The position numbers and the translations under genes are program-made. The notes under the pieces are model-generated. The model made no database searches. It saw only the letters and a program-made list of their open reading frames with translations, and was not told the DNA's origin. Shown here one piece after another: positions 9,198 to 17,834 of a stretch of 64,000 nt of DNA. Location: positions 30,721-94,720 of IMG/VR virus record IMGVR_UViG_3300009177_000030; one strand, 5' to 3'. Position 1 is the first letter of the stretch; each line of letters starts with the position of its first letter. The stretch is from a virus.

Positions 9198-9889
9198 AGA
9201 GAAATCGGTAAGCAATCCCTGTAGTTTTCGAAAATCCACTTGTGGGGCGCAATATGGTCGCCCTCAAGACTCCCATCATGGAGCCATTTTGCCTGACCAT
9301 AAATCGGCGAAACGCTGGAGCCTCCACCCGAGTGACGGCAACTAAATCCAGCCTGCCAAATCTCCTTGTCATCGCTAGCCGCTTCGCAGGCGATGAAGGC
9401 ATCCAACATATGGTGATTGCAGTGACCTACAGGCCAGCCGCCGCGATTGCGGAGCCAGTCCACCCGCACAGCCATGCAGAATTGTTCTAATACCGCCACG
9501 CGTCGATCCCCAGTGAAATGACCGCCATGAACCTGCCAATCGTCTTGGTTGCTGGCGTATCCAAGGCGGATCATGTTTTGAATTCGGAATGGCTTCCTAT
9601 AGAGATCTTGCGTTCCGAGTCCAACGGCTCCGCCTGGCCCCGCCGCCACACAGTCAGGATTCTCAAATAGATTCGTTAGGCGCGAGAGCCACGCGGGGTC
9701 GTGAATTTCCAAATCATCATGGCAATATACGATCACATCGCTATCCGAGAATTGCTTCAGCAACCGTTGATATGCCTGGCATGGCGTTCGCTTGTTCTTG
9801 CGGTTGTCGAGGCCGTAGACCGTTAGCGATGGATCAGGTTGACGGAAGCCGGGGCCGGAGCACTGGACTGTGGTGATGGTGGTTTTCAT
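9194..9889 (-). CDS. Glycosyltransferase-like protein (StrF/GT2 type)
   Basis: 231 aa from ATG 9889, which overlaps the stop of a 33-codon ORF (TCATGA). VIVYCHDDLEIHDPAWL is the GT-A acidic motif; CVAAGPGGAVGL and WQVHGGHFTG follow as in short bacterial glycosyltransferases. Probably transfers a sugar in the same pathway as its neighbours. Confidence 0.72.
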   Translation of the reverse strand: MKTTITTVQCSGPGFRQPDPSLTVYGLDNRKNKRTPCQAYQRLLKQFSDSDVIVYCHDDLEIHDPAWLSRLTNLFENPDCVAAGPGGAVGLGTQDLYRKPFRIQNMIRLGYASNQDDWQVHGGHFTGDRRVAVLEQFCMAVRVDWLRNRGGWPVGHCNHHMLDAFIACEAASDDKEIWQAGFSCRHSGGGSSVSPIYGQAKWLHDGSLEGDHIAPHKWIFENYRDCLPISL

Positions 9890-9987
9890 GAGAGCCAGTA
9901 AGATTGGTGACAGTAACGGCAAAACCGCCACTCCTTCCTCTTGAGTTGGTGGTGGTTCATAACCTTGCACCAGAACCAGTTCCTCAC
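9886..9987 (-). CDS. 33-codon ORF with Cys motif
   Basis: GTG at 9987 forms a GTGA overlap with the upstream stop, and its own stop overlaps the next ATG (TCATGA). Trp/Cys-rich: FCRYCHQSYW is a CxxC half-site, with a further Cys near the N-terminus. The coupling on both sides is the main support. Confidence 0.45.
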   Translation of the reverse strand: MRNWFWCKVMNHHQLKRKEWRFCRYCHQSYWLS

Positions 9988-10175
9988 ATCACCCGCCACG
10001 TAGAAGGAAAACTATCCCTTAGGACGCTATCCGGATCTTTCCCCGCGAGCCTCTGTGACTCCCGAAAGTATCCTCGGTAGTACGAAAGAAATGTAGACTG
10101 ACGGTTATAGCGTACAAACATAATTACGCAAAGAATAAACAGGATTCCGCAACTACCGGCCAAGAGGTAGTCCAT
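9984..10175 (-). CDS. Small membrane protein
   Basis: 63 aa with one N-terminal membrane helix (GILFILCVIMFV) and a basic cytoplasmic tail. ATG at 10175 overlaps the upstream stop (TGATG). Confidence 0.55.
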   Translation of the reverse strand: MDYLLAGSCGILFILCVIMFVRYNRQSTFLSYYRGYFRESQRLAGKDPDSVLRDSFPSTWRVM

Positions 10176-10522
10176 CACTGAACTACCTTAATCCGGGGTT
10201 CGCCGTCAACCTCTTCGATCCGCGCAAACACTTCGCTGAAGTCCGGAGGGGTAACGGTCGCAGAAGGGTCAGTTTCTGCGGGCGATTTCCATTCAACCTG
10301 CTCAATGATGCGTTGGTCCATGTCTGCGACTTTGCGCATAAAGGCTTTCGTGCTCGGTATGTCTACAAAGGACCGCTGCTCCTGTTGGCGCGGATCTTCA
10401 CCCCACGCGACAGTTAGTCCAACGCATACCGAAATCACCATCCCGTCTTTGTTGCGACTGAGAACGAATTTCTTCTGCGATGCGTAATGCCGGATGGTGT
10501 GAGTGTTGAAATTATTAGGCAT
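10175..10522 (-). CDS. Hypothetical protein
   Basis: 115 aa, soluble, no motif recognised. Lies within the sugar cassette, overlapping the GT4-like gene by 8 bases. Confidence 0.6.
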   Translation of the reverse strand: MPNNFNTHTIRHYASQKKFVLSRNKDGMVISVCVGLTVAWGEDPRQQEQRSFVDIPSTKAFMRKVADMDQRIIEQVEWKSPAETDPSATVTPPDFSEVFARIEEVDGEPRIKVVQ

Positions 10523-11687
10523 GCGTTAAACTCCGAAACCACTTTTCCCAGGGGTGCCGCAACCGGGTCCAGTCCAAATGCGCAACTCCATCCCGCAATT
10601 CCTCCGACCGATACTCCCGATCAGATCGCTTCTTCTCTATCTGTGTGATCGCCGCATTAGCGAATCCGTACCCAGACAGAACGGCGCGTTGCACGTTGAA
10701 AGGCGTGTCCACTCGCATCGTTACCGGCTTGACCCGGCACTCTTCAGGTACGAGCTCCGGCCCAGCCGCATAATCCGTCACCACACACGCTGTTCCACAG
10801 GCCAGCGACTCTGCTATTGGGTAACCAAATCCTTCGGAACCACTCGGCAGCATCGTACAGTCACAAGCCGAATATCGGAGCGCCAGTTCCTCGTCGGTGC
10901 ATTGCTGCGTGACTTCCAGACAATCGCCGAGACCGTAGTCCGCAGCCAGTGCGAACACGTTCCAAGTTCTGATTTGGATGTCAGTGTGCAGCCAGAATCG
11001 GAATCGATTCCCATAGTGCTTCTTCAGGATCGCGGCCGCTTCAAACGCAACCGGGAAATCCTTCCTCGATTGGTTCGCCATGACTGCGCCACAACAAATT
11101 ATGTTTGGATCCGCTCCAAGTTTCAGCGCCGCTTTCATGTCGGGCGCGAACGTCTGCATATTGATTCCGTGCGGCAGCCAGGAGGCGTTTGAATTTCCGC
11201 TATTCCGTAGCACCTGACATCCCCACTCACTCGCTGCCATCAGGCGGTCATAGCCACGCGAGGCGGCGGTCATTTCAACACCGAGAGAGTGGCCGTTGGG
11301 GCCATACGAATCCACTGGCGTGTATCCGGCCTTGAGAAACGTTCTGCCTTCGCCGAGGAACTCCGCAAGGTTTCCGTACATCGCCGGGTTCGCGAACCAT
11401 CCGCGCCGGGACATGTCGTCGGTTGTGAGAATGATTCCTGGTTCGCCGTTGGAGAAATCGTTCCACGCGCCTTCGATCTGGCGCTGGCCCCAGCCTTCGG
11501 ATTCGTGGAAGTCGTAAATGGAAAAGGGAAACTTGCGGTTGTTTCCGCAGCCGCGGGCTAGGACCGCAACGCGATATTCCGGTAAAGTGGCCAGGAGCAT
11601 GGAGAGGTCGCGGGTCACCCGGCTCAAGCCTCCATGCAGGGCGGGGCTGTCGCCCACGACCATGATTGGATTTCCTAAAGCCTTCAC
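10515..11687 (-). CDS. Family 4-like glycosyltransferase (GT-B)
   Basis: 390 aa. N-terminal DSPALHGGLSRVTRDL is the glycine loop of GT4 enzymes; the C-terminal half has LPSGSEGFGYPIAESLACGTACV, the EX7E-type donor-binding motif. Start taken as GTG 11687, which makes a GTGA overlap with the upstream gene; the frame runs open to 11717. Likely retaining glycosyltransferase acting on a nucleotide-sugar; first enzyme of the sugar cassette in transcription order. Confidence 0.85.
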   Translation of the reverse strand: MKALGNPIMVVGDSPALHGGLSRVTRDLSMLLATLPEYRVAVLARGCGNNRKFPFSIYDFHESEGWGQRQIEGAWNDFSNGEPGIILTTDDMSRRGWFANPAMYGNLAEFLGEGRTFLKAGYTPVDSYGPNGHSLGVEMTAASRGYDRLMAASEWGCQVLRNSGNSNASWLPHGINMQTFAPDMKAALKLGADPNIICCGAVMANQSRKDFPVAFEAAAILKKHYGNRFRFWLHTDIQIRTWNVFALAADYGLGDCLEVTQQCTDEELALRYSACDCTMLPSGSEGFGYPIAESLACGTACVVTDYAAGPELVPEECRVKPVTMRVDTPFNVQRAVLSGYGFANAAITQIEKKRSDREYRSEELRDGVAHLDWTRLRHPWEKWFRSLTHA

Positions 11688-11941
11688 GCGCTCACCGCCT
11701 TGCGGGATTGCCACCACTCGTGAAGATGCTGCGTCAGAGACTTCGGTGGCCGTAGGAGTTGTCGTATTTGATCCATTGAAATTGGCTTTACGTGGGATAG
11801 TGCGAACACTCGAACGGCATCCTCGTAATCGTTAACGCTGACATGGATGCACTCTTCGCTGGTGGCACTGGAGACGAACGCATTCATCTTTGCCGCTTCG
11901 TACTTGCTGACTCTATTGCGGTCGGAAACTATGACAAACAT
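11684..11941 (-). CDS. Hypothetical protein
   Basis: 85 aa, N-terminal strand FVIVSDRNRVSKYEA suggests a small alpha/beta domain; C-terminus basic. Coupled to both neighbours. Not recognised. Confidence 0.55.
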   Translation of the reverse strand: MFVIVSDRNRVSKYEAAKMNAFVSSATSEECIHVSVNDYEDAVRVFALSHVKPISMDQIRQLLRPPKSLTQHLHEWWQSRKAVSA

Positions 11942-12174
11942 CAGGCTTCCGCATCTCCACCCAACATCACCGCCGCCTCATCCTCCGTCAACACATGCCC
12001 CGCACTAGCCGTCCCTCGAATCCCAATAGCAGCGCGAAATCCGCACACGGAGCAGTCAACGACGGAATCCTTGCCGGGTTCACATTCGTGCATAATCCAT
12101 GAGGAGTTGTTGCAGGTCGGACACTGGAGACGGGGTAAGCCGCTGGGGGATTCGTGGATCACTTTGTCAGACAT
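11941..12174 (-). CDS. Small zinc-ribbon protein
   Basis: 77 aa with CPTC and CSVC knuckles (about residues 18-45), a four-Cys zinc ribbon. TGATG coupling with the downstream gene. Confidence 0.6.
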   Translation of the reverse strand: MSDKVIHESPSGLPRLQCPTCNNSSWIMHECEPGKDSVVDCSVCGFRAAIGIRGTASAGHVLTEDEAAVMLGGDAEA

Positions 12175-12344
12175 TTATTCAATTCATCTCCCATAGTTTC
12201 ACTAACGAGATAAGCGCAACACTGACCACACGTAACCTTCAGTTGATTAGGATCGAAAGCGTGAGTGACCTCAACGCCGTCTTGCCAGCCCACAAAAGCG
12301 CCACATCGCGCGCCGCCATCAACCATCCAGTGAACCGGCTTCAT
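12159..12344 (-). CDS. Small Cys-containing hypothetical protein
   Basis: 61 aa from ATG 12344, which overlaps the upstream stop by ATGA; the frame is open to 12509 but that stretch lies on the real upstream gene. Contains CGQCC near the C-terminus, a probable metal half-site. Confidence 0.5.
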   Translation of the reverse strand: MKPVHWMVDGGARCGAFVGWQDGVEVTHAFDPNQLKVTCGQCCAYLVSETMGDELNKCLTK

Positions 12345-12577
12345 ACTCCAGGCCAACCAGCATCGCGCAGCTCTCGCAGCACCGGATGATCCGCGCGTAA
12401 TTTGAACTTCATATTTCCGTACGCCACGGCCTGAACAAACTGATGCTTGACTGGCGGCATCAGACGATCCGCAATTCGCTGCATCACGCCGCGATTTGCC
12501 AGCACCCACGCCCTAACGGCTTTGTGTTCTGGCTTGAGTGGTTTCCGTTTTGCCAAGGAAAATAATAACAGAATCAA
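12341..12577 (-). CDS. Small basic protein, first gene of the minus-strand unit
   Basis: 78 aa if the TTG at 12577 is used; a second TTG 18 bases downstream is possible. Basic and helical, unrecognised. It leads the minus-strand run to 5775 and lies directly behind a promoter (TTGACA 12608-12603, TAGAAC 12587-12582) overlapped by a palindrome. Confidence 0.5.
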   Translation of the reverse strand: MILLLFSLAKRKPLKPEHKAVRAWVLANRGVMQRIADRLMPPVKHQFVQAVAYGNMKFKLRADHPVLRELRDAGWPGV

Positions 12578-12633
12578 AAAAGTTCTACAACTACTTGTAG
12601 TATGTCAATGATTCTAAAGGTATAATTCCAGTC
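12578..12633. promoter_or_regulatory. Divergent promoters with palindromic operator
   Basis: Minus-strand promoter: TTGACA (12608-12603), 15 bases, TAGAAC. Between the two boxes lies the palindrome CTACAA-4-TTGTAG (12585-12600). Plus strand: TATAAT at 12621-12626, seven bases before the ATG at 12634, with no Shine-Dalgarno. One repressor could control both directions. Confidence 0.5.
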
Positions 12634-13032
12634 ATGACCCGCACCAAACACCGCTTCCCAGGCATCCCGCTCTGGCTGGTCCTCGGAATAATTCTTCTGA
12701 CCACGGTAGCCTTTTCTGGCGGCCAGGGAATTACAACGATCACGACCGCCGGCACTCCCGTTCAGCTTTATTCCAGCAACCCAGGCACGAAGGCTGTTGG
12801 CTGTACGATCACCGCCGCCTCCACGAATACCGGAACGATTTGGGTTGGGTTTAGTTCAGCGGTTTCGGCCGCCAATAAAATAGGAACACCCCTTGGTCCT
12901 CCTTTGACGGCAGGCCAGCCCGGTGCCAGCTACGCCTGCATGCCTGTAGGAAATACCGCTACGTTCTCTCTCGGGAGCATATTTCTGGATGCCACGGTGT
13001 CTGGGGATAAGGCGAGTTTCTCGTGGTTTTAA
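12634..13032 (+). CDS. Membrane-anchored or exported virion-region protein
   Basis: 132 aa. N-terminal hydrophobic segment IPLWLVLGIILLTTVAFS may be a signal peptide or anchor; the rest is Gly/Ser/Thr-rich beta. No Shine-Dalgarno; TATAAT lies seven bases upstream, suggesting a leaderless message. It begins the second tail-gene run. Confidence 0.6.
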   Translation: MTRTKHRFPGIPLWLVLGIILLTTVAFSGGQGITTITTAGTPVQLYSSNPGTKAVGCTITAASTNTGTIWVGFSSAVSAANKIGTPLGPPLTAGQPGASYACMPVGNTATFSLGSIFLDATVSGDKASFSWF

Positions 13033-13760
13033 AAATACTGGCAGGCGCGCTGGTTGCCACTGGCCTGTGGGCTCAATTGGTTACGCCACCGCCGTATGGA
13101 ACTCCATCCTCCGGTCCAGGCTCAGGCTCAGGGAACTCCACAATCTGCAACGCGAGTGCATCGGCCACGGCACCAACCTGTCCCGGCGTCCCGGTTCCTG
13201 CCTCACTCACTGGACTTACGGGTACATTGGTGATCCAGACGCAGACGAACGGAGCGCCGACAACACTGAATATCGCAGGCTTGGGGGCAAAGAACATATA
13301 CATCAATGGTGCGGTGAGCAGCGCATCTAATGTACTGGCGATTGGTTCGTATCAGTTTTATTACGATGGAACGCAGGTTCAGGTACAAACAGGATTTTCA
13401 GGGAAGATATTGTTGGCCTCATTCGGTATCGATGGTGGCGGGTCCGTAATATCCACCGGCGGTCTCGGAGTATTTCCCATCGCTGGTTCGGCCTGCACGA
13501 TAACCAGAGTAGATTCCAGTGGATCACCGTCAGGATCGGCCACAATGGACATCTGGAAAGCGGCTGGAGCAATCCCGACAGGCTCAGATAAAATCAGTGG
13601 GTCCTCTCCTGCTACCCTATCATCCTCTCAACTTGGCCTGAACAGTTCCCTGTCTGGCTGGACCACTTCGGTTTCAATCGGTGACGTTTGGGGAGCCAGT
13701 GTGGCGACCGCTACTACCGTAACTTCTATGAACGTGTTTATTTGGGGGACGTGTCCGTGA
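13023..13760 (+). CDS. Secreted Gly/Ser-rich tail-region protein
   Basis: 245 aa from GTG 13023, overlapping the upstream gene by 10 bases. Short Sec-type signal (LKILAGALVATGLWAQ) and then Gly/Ser/Thr-rich beta sequence like phage tail fibre accessory proteins. Coupled by GTGA to the tailspike gene. Confidence 0.65.
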   Translation: MVLKILAGALVATGLWAQLVTPPPYGTPSSGPGSGSGNSTICNASASATAPTCPGVPVPASLTGLTGTLVIQTQTNGAPTTLNIAGLGAKNIYINGAVSSASNVLAIGSYQFYYDGTQVQVQTGFSGKILLASFGIDGGGSVISTGGLGVFPIAGSACTITRVDSSGSPSGSATMDIWKAAGAIPTGSDKISGSSPATLSSSQLGLNSSLSGWTTSVSIGDVWGASVATATTVTSMNVFIWGTCP

Positions 13761-15868
13761 AGAAAATTATTCTGGCATTATTGCTTTGCACAGCGCCTGC
13801 TTTTGCGGCGATTTCCGCCAATACGGTTTGGGAGGTCCGCACTACCGGCTCTGACACCAATAGCGGCGGATTTGTTGCTGGTGCATCTGGCACGGACATG
13901 TCGCAGTTCGATAACAAGAACGCTGCGGCTTGCACGTCATGCCAAAGCTCTACCATAAATATTTCCACTACTGACGCGGTAACTGCTGGCACCACTACAG
14001 TCACGAGTGCAACGGCGAACTTCTCGGCGGCTATCGTTGGAAACCTTGTTTACCTCTCAGGTGGAACCGGAAGTATCGCGGGCGCTTGGTATCAGGTGGT
14101 GACTTTCACGAATGTAACCACAATTGTTTTAGACCGTTCGACTGGTCTTTCGGCGGGTACTGGGGCGACCATAAACATAGGCGGGGCACTCGCCACATTT
14201 GGCCAACTTGCCATAAATATGGTTACGAGCAATCAAGCCTACGTGAAGGCGGGAAGTGGCTACACCAGCACCGCAACGAACACTTTCATTGGGACGGTTA
14301 CGCCGGGCCAGATGAATGCCATCCTGGGTTATGGTACGACCCGGGGAGATGGAGGAATGGTTACATTGACTCTCAGCACCAACACAGGATTAAAGGGATT
14401 GACCTCCACGGGAGATGGTTGGCGAATAGAGAATATAACGGTAGATTGCGCCTCTCTTGGTACGAGCACCGCCATGTCTTTCACTGGAAGTTATGGGTCT
14501 ATATTTAATGCCGTAGCTAAAAACTGTACGTCGAATGGAATTATTGCGACGAATAACATCATTGCCCAATCGGAATCATCTGGACAGTCAGGTGGCACCG
14601 GGATAAGCGGAGCATCGGTACTCGACAGTTACGTCCATGATTCTGTTTCTTCCATAAACGGTATAACCATAGGCAATACAGGGTCCGCTATAAACAACTT
14701 GGTCACAAATTTGGCTGGTTCAAATTCGGTAGGTATTCGCCTTGGTGGGTACAGTTCGATCGCGCGTAATAATACGATGTACTCGATAGGGGGAAGTTGC
14801 ATGTTGACATTCATTTCTTTCCCAATACCAGCCTATATCCGCAACAACATCATGGAAAAATGCAGCGCTGCTGCCGGAAGTGCGTGGGGGATAGCAGCCA
14901 CGAATGCCATGCCAGCGCAGCCGTTGTTGGATGGAAATTATTATCTTAAATGGTTTGCTCTGTCAAATAGACATAACATTGATGACGTTTCTGGAGTCAA
15001 TGCGGCGGGTCCGTATACCAACACTCTCGACAGGATCGGCTCCGCTGAACCCTTTAATAATTCATCTGGAGGGGTGTTTTCCTTAAATAACGCGGTCGGC
15101 GGTGGGCATGAAATACGTGGCTATTCCGTCCCTTCAAAACAGCAGGGTGTATCTGGATTTCAGGGATATGCTGATATGGGGGCTACTCAGCATTGGTCCA
15201 ACCCGCTATCGTCAGCGGGGGCTGCTGTACATGTAGCGCCATTTGTAAGCAGCACAGCGCCTCCTCCCCCCATAACCTACGCCGCTGAGGGAGATTCAAT
15301 AACGTCTGGATCGGGTACTATGACTCTTGTTTTGACATACCCCGCCGACGCGTTGGATGGGAATATTGCCAGTGGGCTTGGTGCGACGGCCATCACCAGT
15401 TACATGAATTACACTAATACCGGAACGGCGGGGAAGAAATGTAGTGAGTTGACGGCCCGTTATTCTTCCACGGTGGCTCCGCTGTATAACGCCTCAAGCT
15501 CCAAAAATGTAGCCAGCATCATGTGTGGGTCCAATGCTGAGTCTGGTGGCTTGGCATCATCAGCCTACACGCAAATTCAGGCATGGGTGTCTGCGGCTAA
15601 GGCAACGGGATTTACGGTGTTGGTTGGATTAGTCCCCAACGCAACTGGGTCGGACGCCTATGATGCGACATTGAACGGCCTTATCATTGCCGGGGCTGGC
15701 GCTGGCGGCTATACGGTTTTTGGGTCTTCCGGCACATCTCCCATGTATTGCAATGGGTGCGCTGCCAACACTACGTATTTTCAGGATGGACTACATCCAA
15801 CTCCACTGGGAGCTACGTACATTGCAGCTTACGAAACGCTAGCCTTTGCTGCAATTGGAATCAATTAA
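13757..15868 (+). CDS. Tailspike: beta-helix plus SGNH hydrolase
   Basis: 703 aa from GTG 13757 (GTGA overlap), preferred because it starts the signal peptide KKIILALLLCTAPAFA. WEVRTTGSDTNSGGF is the usual opening of right-handed beta-helix polysaccharide-binding proteins; the helix fills the middle. From about residue 510 a C-terminal SGNH/GDSL domain has AEGDSITSG (block I Ser) and DGLHPTPLG (Asp-His of the triad). It likely binds and deacetylates host surface polysaccharide. As with the other fibre genes, the signal peptide is unexpected for a virion part. Confidence 0.85.
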   Translation: MKKIILALLLCTAPAFAAISANTVWEVRTTGSDTNSGGFVAGASGTDMSQFDNKNAAACTSCQSSTINISTTDAVTAGTTTVTSATANFSAAIVGNLVYLSGGTGSIAGAWYQVVTFTNVTTIVLDRSTGLSAGTGATINIGGALATFGQLAINMVTSNQAYVKAGSGYTSTATNTFIGTVTPGQMNAILGYGTTRGDGGMVTLTLSTNTGLKGLTSTGDGWRIENITVDCASLGTSTAMSFTGSYGSIFNAVAKNCTSNGIIATNNIIAQSESSGQSGGTGISGASVLDSYVHDSVSSINGITIGNTGSAINNLVTNLAGSNSVGIRLGGYSSIARNNTMYSIGGSCMLTFISFPIPAYIRNNIMEKCSAAAGSAWGIAATNAMPAQPLLDGNYYLKWFALSNRHNIDDVSGVNAAGPYTNTLDRIGSAEPFNNSSGGVFSLNNAVGGGHEIRGYSVPSKQQGVSGFQGYADMGATQHWSNPLSSAGAAVHVAPFVSSTAPPPPITYAAEGDSITSGSGTMTLVLTYPADALDGNIASGLGATAITSYMNYTNTGTAGKKCSELTARYSSTVAPLYNASSSKNVASIMCGSNAESGGLASSAYTQIQAWVSAAKATGFTVLVGLVPNATGSDAYDATLNGLIIAGAGAGGYTVFGSSGTSPMYCNGCAANTTYFQDGLHPTPLGATYIAAYETLAFAAIGIN

Positions 15869-15880
15869 AGGTCAAAAGAA

Positions 15881-15958
15881 ATGAAAACCGCAATCATGCT
15901 GTGCCGTCTCGCCTGCTGGTGTGTGGCTGCTGCTGTATTTGAGTTCAGGAGACCGTAA
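15881..15958 (+). CDS. 25-aa hydrophobic ORF
   Basis: ATG 15881, stop directly followed by the next ATG (TAAATG). Cys- and Ala-rich hydrophobic peptide, possible membrane or lipoprotein-like peptide; purine-rich GTCAAAAGAA precedes it. Confidence 0.35.
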   Translation: MKTAIMLCRLACWCVAAAVFEFRRP

Positions 15959-16309
15959 ATGCCCGATCTCGTAGGCGGACTTGGCGACAAACTGACAGCG
16001 ATCTCCGACAAGTTGGTGGCGGCGATACCGGGAATCGAGAAGCCAATACTGGATGAGTTGCACGCCGATATTGCATCGCTCGTTCAAGCTGAAAAGGACG
16101 GCATTACCCAGATCGGCGAAACCGAAAAGCAGGTCATCGACTACGCTCTGCAAAAGGCCGCGGTGCTCCTGAATTCACAGCGGGCCGCTCTGCTCAACGA
16201 TATTGATCGGCGCTTCGTGGCGCTCGGTGCGATTCTTGAGGCACTCGGCCAAGCGATGCAGAAGAATGGCACAGTGACATCCAATGACCCGCTACCGCCG
16301 CAATCCTGA
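15959..16309 (+). CDS. Helical hypothetical protein
   Basis: 116 aa, amphipathic helices throughout (LTAISDKLVAAIPG, QVIDYALQKAAVLL). Tail-region position suggests a virion or lysis accessory role; not recognised. Confidence 0.6.
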   Translation: MPDLVGGLGDKLTAISDKLVAAIPGIEKPILDELHADIASLVQAEKDGITQIGETEKQVIDYALQKAAVLLNSQRAALLNDIDRRFVALGAILEALGQAMQKNGTVTSNDPLPPQS

Positions 16310-16379
16310 CTCGACTGCCCTGATGGTCATCGTGGCGCTCGGGCTGTTCGCTATCGGGATGGCGGTTGTGATCCGCTGA
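16284..16379 (+). CDS. 31-aa membrane peptide
   Basis: ATG 16284 inside the previous gene, stop 16377-16379. Basic N-terminus then one membrane helix (LMVIVALGLFAIGMAVV). Followed by a terminator, so it would be the last gene of the tail operon. Confidence 0.45.
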   Translation: MTRYRRNPDSTALMVIVALGLFAIGMAVVIR

Positions 16380-16422
16380 AAGTATGATATTCTGAAATTC
16401 GCAAGGGTACGAGCCACTGAAG

Positions 16423-16470
16423 CCGTCTGCCGATCTGGACCATCGGAACAACAGACGGTTTCTTTTTTTG
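16423..16470 (+). terminator. Rho-independent terminator
   Basis: CCGTCTG (16423-16429) pairs with CAGACGG (16452-16458), with a nested CCGAT/ATCGG hairpin inside, followed by TTTCTTTTTTT. Ends the tail operon that began at 12634. Confidence 0.8.
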
Positions 16471-16595
16471 ATACAATGATATTGGCTCAGTATGTGGCGT
16501 CCACCACAAACCGAATTCCCATCCACATACCTTAGCCGTGCTCTGCCCTTCGATTCTCCCAGTATGGGAGCGGTTTGGCTCCACAGGTAAAGCCT
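16471..16595. other. Intergenic region after terminator
   Basis: No ORF I would defend. It leads into a possible 48-aa ORF at 16596 preceded by AGGTAAAG. A promoter for that ORF should lie here but is not clear. Confidence 0.3.
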
Positions 16596-16742
16596 ATGTG
16601 TCCCCGAAAAAACAACCCCTGTTCAAAGACTACGGAAATAAGCGCCGATAACGAAGAGAGTCAGCGAAACCCAAGCAACGGAGCGGTAGTCGATCCGCTA
16701 TTCACGCCTACGTCTTGGTCCATCCGCATCCTCGATTACTAA
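16596..16742 (+). CDS. Possible 48-aa protein
   Basis: ATG 16596 with AGGTAAAG about seven bases upstream; polar, two Cys near the N-terminus. It stands alone between a terminator and an apparently non-coding stretch, so it could be spurious. Confidence 0.3.
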   Translation: MCPRKNNPCSKTTEISADNEESQRNPSNGAVVDPLFTPTSWSIRILDY

Positions 16743-16975
16743 GCTCGTCGAACTTCGTTAAGAGTCTGATTGTCGAAAGGGAAGAAAAGGGAAAACAACT
16801 GCAAACCCTATAGGAATGCGGAGGGAAGGCGTGTTGTCTTTAAGGATTCTCAACGCATCCCCTTCGGATACCGCAGCCCCTCCAGCCAGTGCTTGAACAG
16901 GTTCCAGTACAACCATAGAGCGAATTTCATAATCAACTCATCGGCTGAAAATGATATTCTTTTAGAGAGGAAACC
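16743..16975. other. Intergenic region with two weak antisense ORFs
   Basis: Two doubtful ORFs overlap here. A plus-strand frame (16770-16979, TTG start) runs into the next gene. A minus-strand 26-codon ORF (16850-16930) is rich in Trp and Leu. Neither has good start signals. A GAGAGG Shine-Dalgarno lies just before the ATG at 16976. Confidence 0.3.
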
Positions 16976-17494
16976 ATGAAACTCGCACTTCTCGCCGCAT
17001 TTCTCGCCCTGCCACTGGCCGCACAGCCCGCATTCCCTGATCTGGCTATCGGCGGTGGACTTCAATACTCGCAGCAGTCGCAACCGCAATCTCAGGGGCT
17101 GGCGTTCGTTGCCAAGCTCGCCGATAAGACGCACGGCATCTACAACTACAACCTCCTGCGAATCACGGCGGTGACCTTCGACAAGAAGACGCACGCGATC
17201 GGAGTCCAAAAGCAGGCGGAAACGGGGGTGGCGATCTACATCAATTCGTTCAACCTCGGGCCGTCCCTGGGTACGTGGGATTGCTTCACCGCGGTCACTG
17301 GTGGCGCTGCTTTGGTCGGCGGCAGTGTTGGGGCCTCCGCAAGCGGCACGCCATTCTGTGCGCGTCCTCTGGGCAAAGGCTGGTATCTGGATGTGTTCGG
17401 TGGGGTGTCGTATTCTGCGCTGGCGAATGGCGGCGGATCGGCGGGTGTCTCGTACCCGGCTGGACTGGCGTTTCATTGGGGAGGAAAGCTGTAA
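16976..17494 (+). CDS. Secreted outer-membrane-like protein
   Basis: 172 aa with a clear signal peptide ending LPLAAQP. The mature part alternates hydrophobic and polar residues with many Gly and aromatics and ends in GLAFHWGGKL, like a small outer-membrane beta-barrel. GAGAGG lies five bases before the ATG. A phage-made outer-membrane protein could alter receptor access; that is inference. Confidence 0.6.
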   Translation: MKLALLAAFLALPLAAQPAFPDLAIGGGLQYSQQSQPQSQGLAFVAKLADKTHGIYNYNLLRITAVTFDKKTHAIGVQKQAETGVAIYINSFNLGPSLGTWDCFTAVTGGAALVGGSVGASASGTPFCARPLGKGWYLDVFGGVSYSALANGGGSAGVSYPAGLAFHWGGKL

Positions 17495-17706
17495 TGGATA
17501 ATCCACGCGGCCTAGCAGATTTTCAGGTACGTGACATTCTCTACGCGGATCGGTGCCCAGTTTGTGAAACCGGAAACCTTGATACGGGATGGGAATGCAA
17601 CTCATGCAATGTGGACTGTAAGCCACTGGTAGACCGACTGTCACCGTTGGCCCCATCTCCGACAGCGCACTATCCACATCCAGGCTATCGCGATCACATC
17701 ATGTAG
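17494..17706 (+). CDS. Small zinc-ribbon protein
   Basis: 70 aa; CPVC and CNSC knuckles (about residues 21-39) form a four-Cys zinc ribbon. TAATG overlap with the upstream gene. Confidence 0.65.
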   Translation: MDNPRGLADFQVRDILYADRCPVCETGNLDTGWECNSCNVDCKPLVDRLSPLAPSPTAHYPHPGYRDHIM

Positions 17707-17834
17707 CGGCATCCTGAACAAGTTTGGCGGCGATATAGCCGCACACGACGCGGGGCGAAGGCAATCTGTGACAGGGTGCGCCGGGAAATAGGCGAGTCAA
17801 CGTGGTTAGAGTGGCAGTCACCCCATTTAATATC

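Noticed and set aside
16850-17677. 275-aa minus-strand frame
   Set aside because: Fully antisense to the signal-peptide protein at 16976 and the zinc-ribbon gene after it; Arg/His-rich shadow composition.
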